Source: JABDMH01 sp965222645
GTDB lineage: Bacteria > Bacteroidota > Bacteroidia > Chitinophagales > Saprospiraceae
DNA length: 64,000 bases
Reading direction: 5' to 3'
Assembly (NCBI GenBank): GCA_965222645.1
Contig: OZ244968.1
Location: 1,364,001 to 1,428,000 of the forward strand
Part shown: positions 53,471-63,585 of the stretch, piece by piece
How positions within the stretch are numbered: position 1 is the stretch's first letter
How the letters are laid out: every line of letters begins with the position of its first letter
The notes under the pieces: generated by a model
Database searches by the model: none
The model's input: only the letters and a program-made list of their open reading frames with translations
Told to the model about the DNA's origin: nothing
Made by a program: the position numbers and the translations under genes

Positions 53471-54890
53471 TAACCCCTTCGCTTCGTTGATTTCTGAATT
53501 TATCAAAAATAAAATCATAGGTCAGAATTAGGAGAAATGAACGGTATTTTGAATTGAGTGGCCTTCTGACAAATTCAATATCGCTCGAATTGACATTTTC
53601 GAAATCAAAAACATTTTGAACTTCAAATTTTTTCCCAAATCCATAATCCAGGCCAATGGATATTTGCTTTCCATTGCTGTGAATCAGACTACCGGCTGAT
53701 ATGTGAAATACAGAAGGTATCGAATTTAAAACTTCAAAGGTCGTAATGGCTTCGGTCCTTCTTTGAGGATCAAAGTCACTTCTTCCACCGACCAGAATAG
53801 AAAGGTCGCTCCGTAAATCACAGGTAATGCCCACAGCGAAATTAGTGACCGAAGATGCGCTGTTTACCAGATTAAGCTCATGACTTACCTGGCTGCTGCT
53901 CAAGCCCAGATAGGGATCTGTGGAGATCTTTGCAATGGAATATTTGGCAATAGAATGGTAATACTCGGAAGACATTGAAAATCGCCAATGGCCGACTTTA
54001 TAGTCGAGGCCGATACCCAGTGCCAGTGGATGCGATTTAAAATGTATCGGTATGCCTTCCAGATGATTGGATAATGTGAGTACGGAGTCCTTACTCACTT
54101 TGGCAAAAATATCATAATTGTAGGCCCCCTTCTTTGACAGGTAACCGTATGAAGGCGTTGTGGCCGTAAGACCGAGAATCAGATCGCGGTTTGACGCTTG
54201 CCATGTCAACCCGATTTTAGTGATAAAACCCACCGAAGAACTGATCTTGTATTGTTCACTAAATCTATAAGATCGATACAAATTATTCGGGTTTGATTTA
54301 GTCACAAAATTGCGGTGTAGAGTCAAAGCAGTGGACTCCCGTCGAACAATTATGAATTGAGAGCCTCCCAGGGAGAAATTGTTATTTATCTCATAAGATG
54401 CACCGAAACCAAACCACCGTTCGGCCAATTGTTTTGTAAAGTCGATTTTTCCAACATTTAAAATATCTGGATTATCTGGATTGTTAGTCACCTCACGGTC
54501 CTTATAATCAATATTGGACTGAAATCTTGTGAAAGATGCCAGAGCAGATTTGACTTTTCTGTTTTTGGTTAGGGGAAAACTTACGGCTGCAAAACCCGGT
54601 GCCAGTCCAAACGAATTGTCTGAAAAATCACTGTCTTCCTGCAAAAAGTTACTGACCTTGTTTTCCGAAAACACCGGAGCTAAAAATGACAGTGATACAC
54701 CGAAATCACTTCCTTTTCCCAAGGAAGCGGGATTGTAAAAAATCGCATTTTCATCCTGACTTGAAGCAATCACTGCACCGTTTAATAATAGGCCCTTTCC
54801 GCCGAACTGACTTGTCCAATAATGAGAGTCCAGCTGTGCAGCGACCAGGAAAGGAAAGAACAGTATTGTAAGAGTGCAGATTCTAGGCAT
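53466..54890 (-). CDS. Outer-membrane beta-barrel protein (FadL/OmpP1-like)
   Basis: 474 residues. MPRICTLTILFFPFLVAAQL is a signal peptide. SSQDENAIFYNPASLG near 44-59 is the N-terminal plug-like motif of FadL/OmpP1-type proteins, and the rest alternates strands of a large barrel (GFGASYEINNNFSLGGSQFI, LGIGLDYKVGHWRFSMSSEY, ISIGLDYGFGKKFE). It is last in the leftward run after the RND pump (18-bp gap) and may serve as a channel or sensor for it. The final residues (FRNQRSEGVN) and stop are within a MITE-like element, so the C-terminus may be altered. Confidence 0.8.
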   Translation of the reverse strand: MPRICTLTILFFPFLVAAQLDSHYWTSQFGGKGLLLNGAVIASSQDENAIFYNPASLGKGSDFGVSLSFLAPVFSENKVSNFLQEDSDFSDNSFGLAPGFAAVSFPLTKNRKVKSALASFTRFQSNIDYKDREVTNNPDNPDILNVGKIDFTKQLAERWFGFGASYEINNNFSLGGSQFIIVRRESTALTLHRNFVTKSNPNNLYRSYRFSEQYKISSSVGFITKIGLTWQASNRDLILGLTATTPSYGYLSKKGAYNYDIFAKVSKDSVLTLSNHLEGIPIHFKSHPLALGIGLDYKVGHWRFSMSSEYYHSIAKYSIAKISTDPYLGLSSSQVSHELNLVNSASSVTNFAVGITCDLRSDLSILVGGRSDFDPQRRTEAITTFEVLNSIPSVFHISAGSLIHSNGKQISIGLDYGFGKKFEVQNVFDFENVNSSDIEFVRRPLNSKYRSFLLILTYDFIFDKFRNQRSEGVN

Positions 54891-54908
54891 TTACAAAATA
54901 TTCAATAT

Positions 54909-57900
54909 TTACTCTCTTATTGCTACACCAAATAGCATTTTATAAACTACAGGTATAAAAAGCAGCGTAATAACAGTAGCAAAAAGTAAACCGATCATAA
55001 TAGAAACCGCCATAGGTTCCCACATTTCCCCCCCTCCCAAGTACAGCGGAATAAGTCCCAGGGTGGTAGTAAAAGTGGTAAGAAGTATGGGACGAAAACG
55101 TTGCTGGGCAGCTGAAATAATTGCCTCGTACGGGGGTTTGCCCAACTCATCTTGTTCGATCTTAATTCTGTCTATTAAAACGATCGCATTGTTGATCACA
55201 ATACCTGCCAATGAAATGATCCCCAAAAAAGCCATAAATCCGAAGTACGATCGAAATAGAAATAATCCAAGGATGACTCCGATTATTCCCAGGGGAATTG
55301 TACACAAAACCATGAAAGTCTTCCTAAAGGAATTAAATTGCAATACCAATAATAATAGAATAATAAAGCCAGCCAAAGGCAATTTCTCCATTACTGCTCC
55401 CATTGACTCGCTGCTTTGCTCCGATTCACCACCTAAAGTATATGAGAATCCCTGAGGCCATCCCTCTGACTCTTGCTCCAGCCATGGCACTAGATCACCT
55501 GTAATATCTGATGCCGTAAACCCCTGTGCAGCATCACAGCTCGTCGTCATTGTTCTGAAAAGGTCTTTCCTAAGTATTTTAGGGTATTGCCAGTCGGGCT
55601 CGATGTTGGCTACCTGGATAAGAGGCACGCTTTGACCGGATCCCTGAGCGATAATATTTACACCATCCAGCTGATGCACATCCAGCTCTTGACTCTCTTT
55701 GTTGCGCATCACAATTGGAATATTATCATCTCCATCTCTAAATGATCCAGCACTCGATCCATCCAAGGTGGTTTGCAATGACAGGGCAATGTCCTGATTA
55801 GTTAATCCAGCTCGATTTCCCTTATTGGGATCTATATCTACTCTTAGTTTCTTGATTTTTACACCCCAATTATCCTTTATGTTTTTTGTGCCAATTATTT
55901 CATTCATTTTCTTTTTTATCCTGGCCCCTATCGCGTACAATTCTACCGGCGAGTCTCCCGCTACGCGCACAGCCACATCAGATCCTCCTCCACCTCCACC
56001 AGCGAGGGGGCCGATCTCAAACTTGGCATTTGGAAATTTTTCAAAACAAAAATCATCCAACCGCTTGACTACAAAACCATTATCCTCAAATGACGTGGTA
56101 TTGATCAGCATATGCGCATAGCCAGAATTAGCCTCACCCGGTTGATATCCCTGATCATACGACGAAGGACCCTCCCCAACGAAGGATGACCAGCTCTCTA
56201 CACCCTGACTTCTGCTTTCGCCAATGAGAAGCTCATCTTTGATAAACGACTCTATCCTCCTTACTACATCGTCTGTTATCTCAATTTTGGTCCCTAATGG
56301 AAGATTCATGTCAAGCGTAATCAAATTGCGATCACTGTCCGGGAAAAAGATGAAAGGCAGTTTTCCAAATAAAAACAACGAACCAATGAAGATTAAGACG
56401 ATCGTGGCTATACTCGTCCACGGCCTTGACAATGAAGTAGTTAACAGACCCCTGTACCATCGATTTAATCGATCAAAGAATCCATTACTGTCCTCTGTTG
56501 AACTTGTCTTCGATACGCGAATAAATTGTTTTCCCAGGAACGGAACCATAGTCATCGCCAATATCCACGACGACAGAAGTGCCAACGTGATGACGACAAA
56601 TAACGGACCCATGATTTCTCCCATTGTATTTTCAGCCAGGAAAAAAGCCAGGAACGCTGCTGATGTTGTAAGGGAAGATACCAGAAGGGGTGTGCTCAAT
56701 TCTCCACAAGACTCTACGGCTGCATTATGACGAGACATTCCTTGCTCCATCTTGACCATCATTGATTCTGATACAACAATCGCATTATCTACCAAAAGTC
56801 CAAGTGCCATAATTAATGACGCAAGCGAGACCTGATTTAAACCGATCCCAAATGTGTACATCAGCCAGAGAGTCATGACCATAGCCATCGGAATCAGGCT
56901 TGCTACGACCAGTCCGGTTCGCAACCCGAGAAACAGCAACATGACAATCAATACAATGCCAATAGATTGCATCACATTTCCGGTAAAATCGGAGACCTTC
57001 TCATCCACATAGTGGTCTTGCGCAGCCATTCTTTGCAATTTCATTCCTATGGGAAGGATCCCGTTGTAGTACTCCAATTTCTGATCGAGCAGTTCTCCCA
57101 ATCTGATAATGTTTGCACCATCTTTTAATGCAGTGGCAATGGCAATTCCCTCACTTCCATTTATTCTCACAAGATTTTGTGGTGGTGACTTATACGCTCT
57201 CGTGATTTGTGCTATAGACCCCAGTTCCAGTTTACTTCCGTTTGGCAGTGTAAGGATGGTCTTTTTTAAATCCTCAACCGATTCAAAATTACCACTTGGT
57301 TCAAGTGCGATACGTTCATCACCCAAGCCGATTTGCCCTCCGGAGAAAACGATATTGGTAGTGGCAATAAAGTTCTGAAGCATACCTGATGATAATCCCA
57401 TTTCAGCCAGCCGTGCATTATCAAACTCAATGTATATCTGCTCTTCCAAAATTCCCTTAAGCTGGACTTCAGAAGCATCATCCATTTTCACAATATCGTC
57501 TCTGATATTTTCTGCATAGTTCTTGAGTTCTGCATTGGTAAAACCTTCACCAGTCAGACCAAGCATGATGCCGTAGACCGTGCCAAATCCATCATCATTA
57601 ATATTTGGTGCTCTGCTACCATCTGGTAAATCTCTTTCGATCGCCTGTATTTTCCTTCGTAGTCTATCCCATACCGGCTGCAGATCCCCTTCAGCGATAT
57701 CGGGTTTTAGGACCACAGTGACAATGGACAGTCCTGTCCGACTTTCGCTGGTCACCTGATCGAGTTCAGGCAGTTCCTGTACCACCTCTTCTATTTTCTT
57801 TGTGATCAGCAGCTCGACTCTTTCGGGTGAAGCTCCTGGAAATTGAGTCACCACAGTACAGATCCTAATGGTATACGGTGGCATGCTATCCCGCGCGAGC

Positions 57901-57992
57901 TCTCGAAATGAGGTAATCCCTAAGACGAGAATAACACTGAGGATCATCAGGGTAACTCTACTGTTTTCAAGCGCAAACTTCGTCAGGTTCAT
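54909..57992 (-). CDS. RND efflux pump permease (AcrB/MdtC-type)
   Basis: 1027 residues, standard length. TM1 region FALENSRVTLMILSVILVLG, then a large periplasmic porter domain, TM2-6 near 335-480 with GLLVDNAIVVSESMMVKMEQ (Asp in TM4 for proton transfer; the second Asp of AcrB is Asn here), then a second periplasmic loop and TM8-12 (LGIISLAGIVINNAIVLIDR). A hinge PIVMRNKESQELDV and a Gly-rich loop AGGGGGGSDVAVRV are present. It exports hydrophobic compounds using proton motive force, with the adaptor and TolC genes upstream. Confidence 0.95.
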   Translation of the reverse strand: MNLTKFALENSRVTLMILSVILVLGITSFRELARDSMPPYTIRICTVVTQFPGASPERVELLITKKIEEVVQELPELDQVTSESRTGLSIVTVVLKPDIAEGDLQPVWDRLRRKIQAIERDLPDGSRAPNINDDGFGTVYGIMLGLTGEGFTNAELKNYAENIRDDIVKMDDASEVQLKGILEEQIYIEFDNARLAEMGLSSGMLQNFIATTNIVFSGGQIGLGDERIALEPSGNFESVEDLKKTILTLPNGSKLELGSIAQITRAYKSPPQNLVRINGSEGIAIATALKDGANIIRLGELLDQKLEYYNGILPIGMKLQRMAAQDHYVDEKVSDFTGNVMQSIGIVLIVMLLFLGLRTGLVVASLIPMAMVMTLWLMYTFGIGLNQVSLASLIMALGLLVDNAIVVSESMMVKMEQGMSRHNAAVESCGELSTPLLVSSLTTSAAFLAFFLAENTMGEIMGPLFVVITLALLSSWILAMTMVPFLGKQFIRVSKTSSTEDSNGFFDRLNRWYRGLLTTSLSRPWTSIATIVLIFIGSLFLFGKLPFIFFPDSDRNLITLDMNLPLGTKIEITDDVVRRIESFIKDELLIGESRSQGVESWSSFVGEGPSSYDQGYQPGEANSGYAHMLINTTSFEDNGFVVKRLDDFCFEKFPNAKFEIGPLAGGGGGGSDVAVRVAGDSPVELYAIGARIKKKMNEIIGTKNIKDNWGVKIKKLRVDIDPNKGNRAGLTNQDIALSLQTTLDGSSAGSFRDGDDNIPIVMRNKESQELDVHQLDGVNIIAQGSGQSVPLIQVANIEPDWQYPKILRKDLFRTMTTSCDAAQGFTASDITGDLVPWLEQESEGWPQGFSYTLGGESEQSSESMGAVMEKLPLAGFIILLLLVLQFNSFRKTFMVLCTIPLGIIGVILGLFLFRSYFGFMAFLGIISLAGIVINNAIVLIDRIKIEQDELGKPPYEAIISAAQQRFRPILLTTFTTTLGLIPLYLGGGEMWEPMAVSIMIGLLFATVITLLFIPVVYKMLFGVAIRE

Positions 57993-58051
57993 TGTTCAAA
58001 GATTTTTATGGTGACCCCACATTGCTGTGATTAAAGCATCTGTTCAGTTTG

Positions 58052-59188
58052 TCACTCCAGTAATTTTACTTGCATTTCATCCAGAAGCATATCAAGTCCA
58101 GCCACGGCAACGAGATCACCGGCAGTAAGGCCTGACTTTACTTCAAAACCAGCCGGAGACAAATCACCTATCTCCACTGAAGTTCTTTTTGCGCGATAGA
58201 ATTCACCCTGGTTTATGAGCGTATAAACAAAATGGCCATCCCCATCCTCACCCACTGCGGCTACGGGTGCGATCAGACTTTCACCCATTTCTGAATCATT
58301 TGCAAACGTAAAGTGCACATCGGCAGGCATACCAGGCCGGATCTCAACGGTTGGTTTTGTAATCCGGATAGTCACTGGATAAGTTGATCCCCCGAGCGAG
58401 CTAAATCCAACTTCGTAAACATATCCATCGAAAGTCTTATTGGAAATTGAGGAGAACTGGACCTTTACCTCTTGATCTCTCGACACCTTGCTAATATAGA
58501 TTTCGGGCATACCCACAGAAATTTCAGGATCACCAAGTGCACTGATTGTTGCGATGGGAGCTCCTGCCCCTACAATTTCGTTTTCTTCTACCTGAAGACT
58601 GGTGATTATGCCCTCATATGGTGCAGTGAGAGTGGAGTATTGCACTTGATTCTGTGCAGCCTCTACTTGCTTCGCAGATGCATTGGCTTGAGCCACAGCA
58701 GCGTCATATGCAGCCTGTGCAGATTGGAGAGCACTCTTAGCTTGTTCAAATTCACTAATTGACACACTATTGTTTTCATATAGTTTTTCGATTCTCTCGT
58801 AGGTTGACGAGCTGTTTGTAAGCTGAGATCTTGCACTTTGTATTTGCGCATCTACACTTTTTTTATTAGCAACAGACTGCTGCAACTGGACAGAGTAATC
58901 GGTTTGGTCGATACGGGCTATGAGCTGCCCGCGTCGTATTTGATCACCGACTTTGACACCAATGTGGGAAATAGTACCGGCCACCTTAAAGCTGAGTTTT
59001 GTCTCTTTACTTGACTGAGCAATTCCTGAAAATGTCTCCGTAGAAGCATCCTTGCTTGTGACAACTTTGCTGAATTTTACCGGTCGTAATAATTTCTCAC
59101 TTTCTAGTTTTTCTTTTCCTGTGCAAGAGGAAATCACAAATAAAACCAATGTCAAAAAACCAACTTGAGGGTGGCTGATATTTTTCAT
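58052..59188 (-). CDS. RND efflux periplasmic adaptor (membrane fusion protein), lipoprotein
   Basis: 378 residues. KNISHPQVGFLTLVLFVISS followed by Cys22 is a lipoprotein signal. The barrel-sandwich part is seen as GTISHIGVKVGDQIRRGQLI then ARIDQTDY; a coiled-coil hairpin runs from about 95 to 180 (QSARSQLTNSSSTYERIEKL, QAAYDAAVAQANASAKQVEA). TLTAPYEGIITSLQVEENEI closes the lipoyl fold. Its ATG directly follows the stop codon of the TolC gene (TAG then ATG), so the two are translationally coupled. Confidence 0.94.
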   Translation of the reverse strand: MKNISHPQVGFLTLVLFVISSCTGKEKLESEKLLRPVKFSKVVTSKDASTETFSGIAQSSKETKLSFKVAGTISHIGVKVGDQIRRGQLIARIDQTDYSVQLQQSVANKKSVDAQIQSARSQLTNSSSTYERIEKLYENNSVSISEFEQAKSALQSAQAAYDAAVAQANASAKQVEAAQNQVQYSTLTAPYEGIITSLQVEENEIVGAGAPIATISALGDPEISVGMPEIYISKVSRDQEVKVQFSSISNKTFDGYVYEVGFSSLGGSTYPVTIRITKPTVEIRPGMPADVHFTFANDSEMGESLIAPVAAVGEDGDGHFVYTLINQGEFYRAKRTSVEIGDLSPAGFEVKSGLTAGDLVAVAGLDMLLDEMQVKLLE

Positions 59189-61555
59189 CTATTTAGTATT
59201 TAAATATTCCTGTGCCATCTGGTAGAAATCATCTCGCTCAGAATCGTTGGCTAAAAATCCAAAAGACCCGAAAGAACGTTCCAGATTCAAATAATCGAGA
59301 ATAAAGGAAAAGACAGCATTATTGGAATTGAGCTCAGTGATCAAACTATTATTTTGAGCATCAATTAATGTTGTAATATTGACTGTGCCCTGCGAGTAAG
59401 CGTCCTGCACGATCGAATAGTTTTTCTGCGAGGCTACTGCTGCGGTTCGGGCGAGTTCCATTTTGGAGTAGGAGGCACCTACAGTTTCGATATTGGAGCG
59501 GACGAGCAACTCTAATTGATTTGCAGTATTCTGCCTAATGTCTTCGTATTGAAGGAGACTTAATTTTGATTGCTCGATTAATTTCCTTCTATAATTACCC
59601 TGAAAGATGGGATATGCCACCCCAATTGTGAGATCCCATGTAGTTGCGTTGTCCAGCTCGGGGAGTCCTTCCGGCATATTTATTTTTTTCAATACTCTAT
59701 TTGCAGATCCATTTAGCCCTATTGTGGGTAGATAAAGGGCCCTCTCGCGAGACAATTGCAGCCGTTGCTCTGCACGGACACCCAAATCGACCAGCGATAA
59801 TTCGGGAAGATTATTCATAGCGTAATCAACCAAAAAATTGGCAAATTTTTCCAGTGTACCGTAGTCATTTACCAGTTGTAATCGCTTGTCAATAAAGAGC
59901 AGTACCGCTTCATCTAGAGTAGTTTCTTTGATATCCATCGGATCATCAATAGGCCGATTGAGCAATTGATTGAGACGCATCCTGGTTTGACGCAGTGTGG
60001 CATAGGCATTATTTAATTCTATATTTGCAGATGCCAGTTCTGCCTCCCATCGATTTACATCACTGACGTTGCCATAGCCGATCGCATCCTTTGCCTTCGA
60101 TATCGTATAATTCTCCTTATTCCGATCAACATTTTGAATCTGGATATTGAGATTACTTTTGGCAAATAATATGTTCATATAGGCGGTGGCCACATCAATA
60201 ATTACGTCGAGCTGCGTCTGGAGAAGCTGTGCATTCTCACTTTCTCTCAATATTTTCTTTATGGCCATATTTGCCAAAATAGGCTCTGCAAAGACAGTTT
60301 GTGAAACGGCACCTCCCGCAAGCCAGTTCGCCCGTCCAAAACTTCCCTGTCGAGACAAAGTGGTCATTTCGTCATTTACGAGAATTGAGGAATTAACATC
60401 CACTTTCGGCAGTAAATCGGATCTCGCAATATCAATTTCAGTATCAGCAATCGAGATGTCTGCTTGCTTAATTCTGATATCCAGATTCGTCTGAAGTGCA
60501 TCTGCAACAACCTCCCTAAAACTCAGTGGCTCTGCCTGCACATTCTCAAGACGATAGAGTTTGGCACCTGCCATTACATCAAAATCCGGAAAGATCTCGA
60601 TGCGACGAGCGGTCTCCATATTGATAATTTTATTCGAGGAAAAGGTCTCCATTTCCACTGGTATATCTTCCACAGGTTGACCCTCCAGAATCTTCATCAC
60701 ATCAATAGCGATGCGTCTTGGTAACTTTAAAAGATTATCACCGGTTTCGTGGGTTACCAAAGCTCCTGCCATAATATATTGCTCTCCAAACAATGCCGCA
60801 GAGGGAACTTTTTTTTCATTAATAACCTCCAACACATTGTCAATCGCATGCGGATCCTGCCCCAGATAAGGAAGTAAATAAACTGCCGTCTTCTCCTCCC
60901 TCATCTGGTCTAAAGTCGTCCCAATATCATCAGAATAAAAACTAAAACTGAGAGAAATCTTCTCCTCTATCAAACCAGGTATGTATTCAGTCAAGAAATC
61001 TCTATTTCCAGCTGATCCCGGATCCATAACAACAAGCAAATGATTAAAAGGATAAATCTGCCAGAGTAGCCTTAAATCTCGCTCAAGGCTGAAGGGAGAT
61101 TCTATATATGTAAAATTCTGAGTTCCCGAAGTGCCATCCGATCTCTTGGTCAACTCCTGCATCTTGGAGTCTAAAACGATGGTACCAATCGTCGGCTTCG
61201 GATAATTATTCAGGTCAAAAACATAATTAGAAGTCACTGTACCCATAGCAATAATAATGTCGCTTTCATCATAGACCTTGTTAAAGAATTCGGTCAACTC
61301 TTCTCCATCATTGGGATACACTTCCAAATAGAAAATATCATAACTATGCTCAAGGAGAGTGTTGACTTCTTCTTTGATATTGTGCAGATACTGTTTCTCT
61401 ATTTCTCCATCAGGAGCTTCGTCTTGCACAAGGGCTATTTTCACCGCAGGCTGAGCTAGTATGGGAGAAAAGACTATCAGTAAAATCAGTAAAACGAGTC
61501 CACTCCTGCACCATCTATCCTCAACTATTCCCAGACCTTTACCCATTTTCGTCAA
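59189..61555 (-). CDS. TolC-type outer-membrane factor fused to an ABC substrate-binding-like domain
   Basis: 788 residues, nearly twice a normal TolC. A signal-like hydrophobic segment (GLVLLILLIVFSPILAQ) is followed by residues 36-330, which look like a periplasmic ABC sugar/substrate-binding type domain (KIALVQDEAPDGEIEKQY, DESDIIIAMGTVTSNYVFDL, YPKPTIGTIVLDSKMQEL, PFNHLLVVMDPGSAGNRDFL, KVPSAALFGEQYIMAGALVT). Residues about 345-785 are two OEP/TolC repeats rich in long helices (QLDVIIDVATAYMNILFAKS, TANQLELLVRSNIETVGASY). It should form the outer-membrane channel of the RND pump. The binding domain on the N-terminus is unusual; it may sense or load a ligand in the periplasm. Confidence 0.88.
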   Translation of the reverse strand: MTKMGKGLGIVEDRWCRSGLVLLILLIVFSPILAQPAVKIALVQDEAPDGEIEKQYLHNIKEEVNTLLEHSYDIFYLEVYPNDGEELTEFFNKVYDESDIIIAMGTVTSNYVFDLNNYPKPTIGTIVLDSKMQELTKRSDGTSGTQNFTYIESPFSLERDLRLLWQIYPFNHLLVVMDPGSAGNRDFLTEYIPGLIEEKISLSFSFYSDDIGTTLDQMREEKTAVYLLPYLGQDPHAIDNVLEVINEKKVPSAALFGEQYIMAGALVTHETGDNLLKLPRRIAIDVMKILEGQPVEDIPVEMETFSSNKIINMETARRIEIFPDFDVMAGAKLYRLENVQAEPLSFREVVADALQTNLDIRIKQADISIADTEIDIARSDLLPKVDVNSSILVNDEMTTLSRQGSFGRANWLAGGAVSQTVFAEPILANMAIKKILRESENAQLLQTQLDVIIDVATAYMNILFAKSNLNIQIQNVDRNKENYTISKAKDAIGYGNVSDVNRWEAELASANIELNNAYATLRQTRMRLNQLLNRPIDDPMDIKETTLDEAVLLFIDKRLQLVNDYGTLEKFANFLVDYAMNNLPELSLVDLGVRAEQRLQLSRERALYLPTIGLNGSANRVLKKINMPEGLPELDNATTWDLTIGVAYPIFQGNYRRKLIEQSKLSLLQYEDIRQNTANQLELLVRSNIETVGASYSKMELARTAAVASQKNYSIVQDAYSQGTVNITTLIDAQNNSLITELNSNNAVFSFILDYLNLERSFGSFGFLANDSERDDFYQMAQEYLNTK

Positions 61556-61563
61556 TTAAATAT

Positions 61564-62799
61564 TTATGAAATATACAACATCCTAACAATTACAAAACTC
61601 ACAAATGAGGCACCAAATCCGAAAAGAAAAATTGTCAATGAAAGTCGGATATGCCAATACTTACGATACAGTCCCACTCCCTGATAATAAAAATCGCGGA
61701 CCATCGACCCATACAGATAGTTTTTATCGCTTAGCATCTGCAAAAAGCCCCACTCAAAATCCCTAAAATGCATATTGTGAAAGTTTCCGAAATAAAGTAG
61801 ATTTCCCTCCTTATTCCTGATTTCCTCTTCAGTAAAATCTCCCTGAGTCTTTAATGGACGAATTGCCAAGACTGCAAAGATTATCGATGAAATACATGTT
61901 AAACTGAGTAAAAGGACCGGAATAAGCCGGTAACCAGTTCCATCTTCATTTCCAATAATCCCACTCATCACGAGAGATAAAATAATGGAATTTACAGTGA
62001 TCATTATACTGGCTTTGCGATCTACCATTTCGTTTAGGGTATAGTGATTCTTGATTGTCGTACGGAATAAGGTCTGGATTCCCCGCTCATCTCTGTTTTT
62101 AGCCTTGTCAATGTCTTTTTTGAGCTTCTTCAGCTCAGACTCCGAAATATTTAATTCTTTTTTGAGTAGTAATGTCCTCCTATTTTCAAGATCCTTTCTT
62201 TCCTTTTTTAATTTCTTACCCAGTTTTGCAAGCTGGGGATCGATGTGCTCCTTTCCATAGCTTGTGTAGGTCACCATATCAGAAATGAAGCTAATCAGGT
62301 TGTCATACCAGTTGCTTTGCGGCATATCAAAGTCCCGGAGCATCATTTCTTCGTACAGCATTTTTAGATAGTCCCTACCCTTTGGTGATGCAAATTCCAT
62401 CGCGATAGCATCTCGACTTACCTTAGATTCGATCCGCGTGACCTGATTGGTGATGATTGTCTCCCTGCAAACCTCCCTGACAGCATTTTTAATATCGACG
62501 GAAAGATCATACTGATCAGATATTTTATCGGACAGGGAAAGAATCTTGGACTCAATCTTATCAAAATCCAATCCTTTGATTTTATTTGTTGCCTGGTGTA
62601 CGGCATATATGTAAAATGCGAGATCAACGAGATGACCCTCCTCCTCAGCAAGGCCTTCAGCTTTAGAAATAGTATGTAAGTATTTCTCAACCCTGTGAAA
62701 CCAGCCAATAGTGTGATAAACGCATCGTTCCTCATTATCATGAAGTGACTCAATGGCTTGAGCTCTCACCTGCAAAAGTTTTTCAGAAATATCCGCCAT
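61564..62799 (-). CDS. Pycsar-type membrane effector with degenerate HD domain
   Basis: 411 residues. The N-terminus resembles an HD hydrolase (YHTIGWFHRVEKYLHTISKA near 28-47 and AEGLAEEEGHLVDLAFYIYA then VHQA), but the HD pair reads His68-Gln69, so the metal-binding Asp is missing. A charged coiled coil covers about 190-240. At 250-280, KNHYTLNEMVDRKASIMITV then NSIILSLVMSGI is the start of the Pycsar effector TM domain; further TMs lie near 293-312 and 385-408. In Pycsar systems a cNMP binds the effector and kills the cell by membrane damage. No pyrimidine cyclase gene is adjacent. It precedes TolC by 8 bp. Confidence 0.8.
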   Translation of the reverse strand: MADISEKLLQVRAQAIESLHDNEERCVYHTIGWFHRVEKYLHTISKAEGLAEEEGHLVDLAFYIYAVHQATNKIKGLDFDKIESKILSLSDKISDQYDLSVDIKNAVREVCRETIITNQVTRIESKVSRDAIAMEFASPKGRDYLKMLYEEMMLRDFDMPQSNWYDNLISFISDMVTYTSYGKEHIDPQLAKLGKKLKKERKDLENRRTLLLKKELNISESELKKLKKDIDKAKNRDERGIQTLFRTTIKNHYTLNEMVDRKASIMITVNSIILSLVMSGIIGNEDGTGYRLIPVLLLSLTCISSIIFAVLAIRPLKTQGDFTEEEIRNKEGNLLYFGNFHNMHFRDFEWGFLQMLSDKNYLYGSMVRDFYYQGVGLYRKYWHIRLSLTIFLFGFGASFVSFVIVRMLYIS

Positions 62800-62856
62800 C
62801 TCCCTCTTTTTTCATTGTTAGACTTTAAAAATTGCAATGGACTAATATCCAGATAA

Positions 62857-63558
62857 TCAACTTAATCTCTGCGAGTGCAAAATATACTTCTCCACAACCA
62901 CAGCCGTGATCACGACAATATAGAATTGACCTACCAAACCAGTGAGGATAGCAGCTTTCTGAGCTATAGGAGTAGCAGGAATTATCTCTCCATATCCGAT
63001 TGTGAGTAAGGTAATAAAACTATAATATAACAGCGAATCCATTTTCCCGCTTAACCCCTCACCTGTCAACAAAAGACCCTTAAAAGAACCGGGATTCACC
63101 ATCTCGATGGTCATGAAAGTAAAAAAGGACATCAAACCAAGGCAAATGTAGCCACACATTAAACCGATAATGACATTTCTACTCACGAATGTGGCATTCC
63201 ATACCTGCCTAATAATATTAACTGTCACAAATAGATAGAAAACAAAGTAAATCATCATCCTCGTCAGCTCATTTGAAATAGAATCATGACGAAGAAAAAA
63301 TGAAAAACCAAAGCAAACGGAAGCTGCCGCAAAGAGCATTATAAAAAACCAAAACAATTTTTCATTTTTAGAAATTAGCAATATGCCGGCGAGTATATTC
63401 AGCAGAAGTAAGAGTGGATGAATTACCGTACTCATCAGTTGCTCCGGAATAACCAAGGAACCAAAAAGCAACAACAATAAGGTGGTGATGAAAATTTCAA
63501 ATCGATATCTAAAAAGTCCCCATTGTTCACTTTGTCGACCGAAATATTTATTCCACAT
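62857..63558 (-). CDS. Potassium channel protein (two-TM pore, Ion_trans_2 type)
   Basis: 233 residues. About six hydrophobic segments (20-36, 48-64, 68-89, 101-118, 129-151, 203-224) with the pore helix and filter LLYYSFITLLTIGYGEIIP at 176-194; TIGYG at 186-190 is the K+ selectivity filter. No charged S4 is visible, so voltage gating is unlikely, and no RCK/TrkA domain is attached. It is 57 bp upstream of the Pycsar-like effector gene and 27 bp after the BamA-like gene, probably co-transcribed. Confidence 0.9.
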   Translation of the reverse strand: MWNKYFGRQSEQWGLFRYRFEIFITTLLLLLFGSLVIPEQLMSTVIHPLLLLLNILAGILLISKNEKLFWFFIMLFAAASVCFGFSFFLRHDSISNELTRMMIYFVFYLFVTVNIIRQVWNATFVSRNVIIGLMCGYICLGLMSFFTFMTIEMVNPGSFKGLLLTGEGLSGKMDSLLYYSFITLLTIGYGEIIPATPIAQKAAILTGLVGQFYIVVITAVVVEKYILHSQRLS

Positions 63559-63585
63559 TTATGGATTTACCGAATAAATTGTTTA

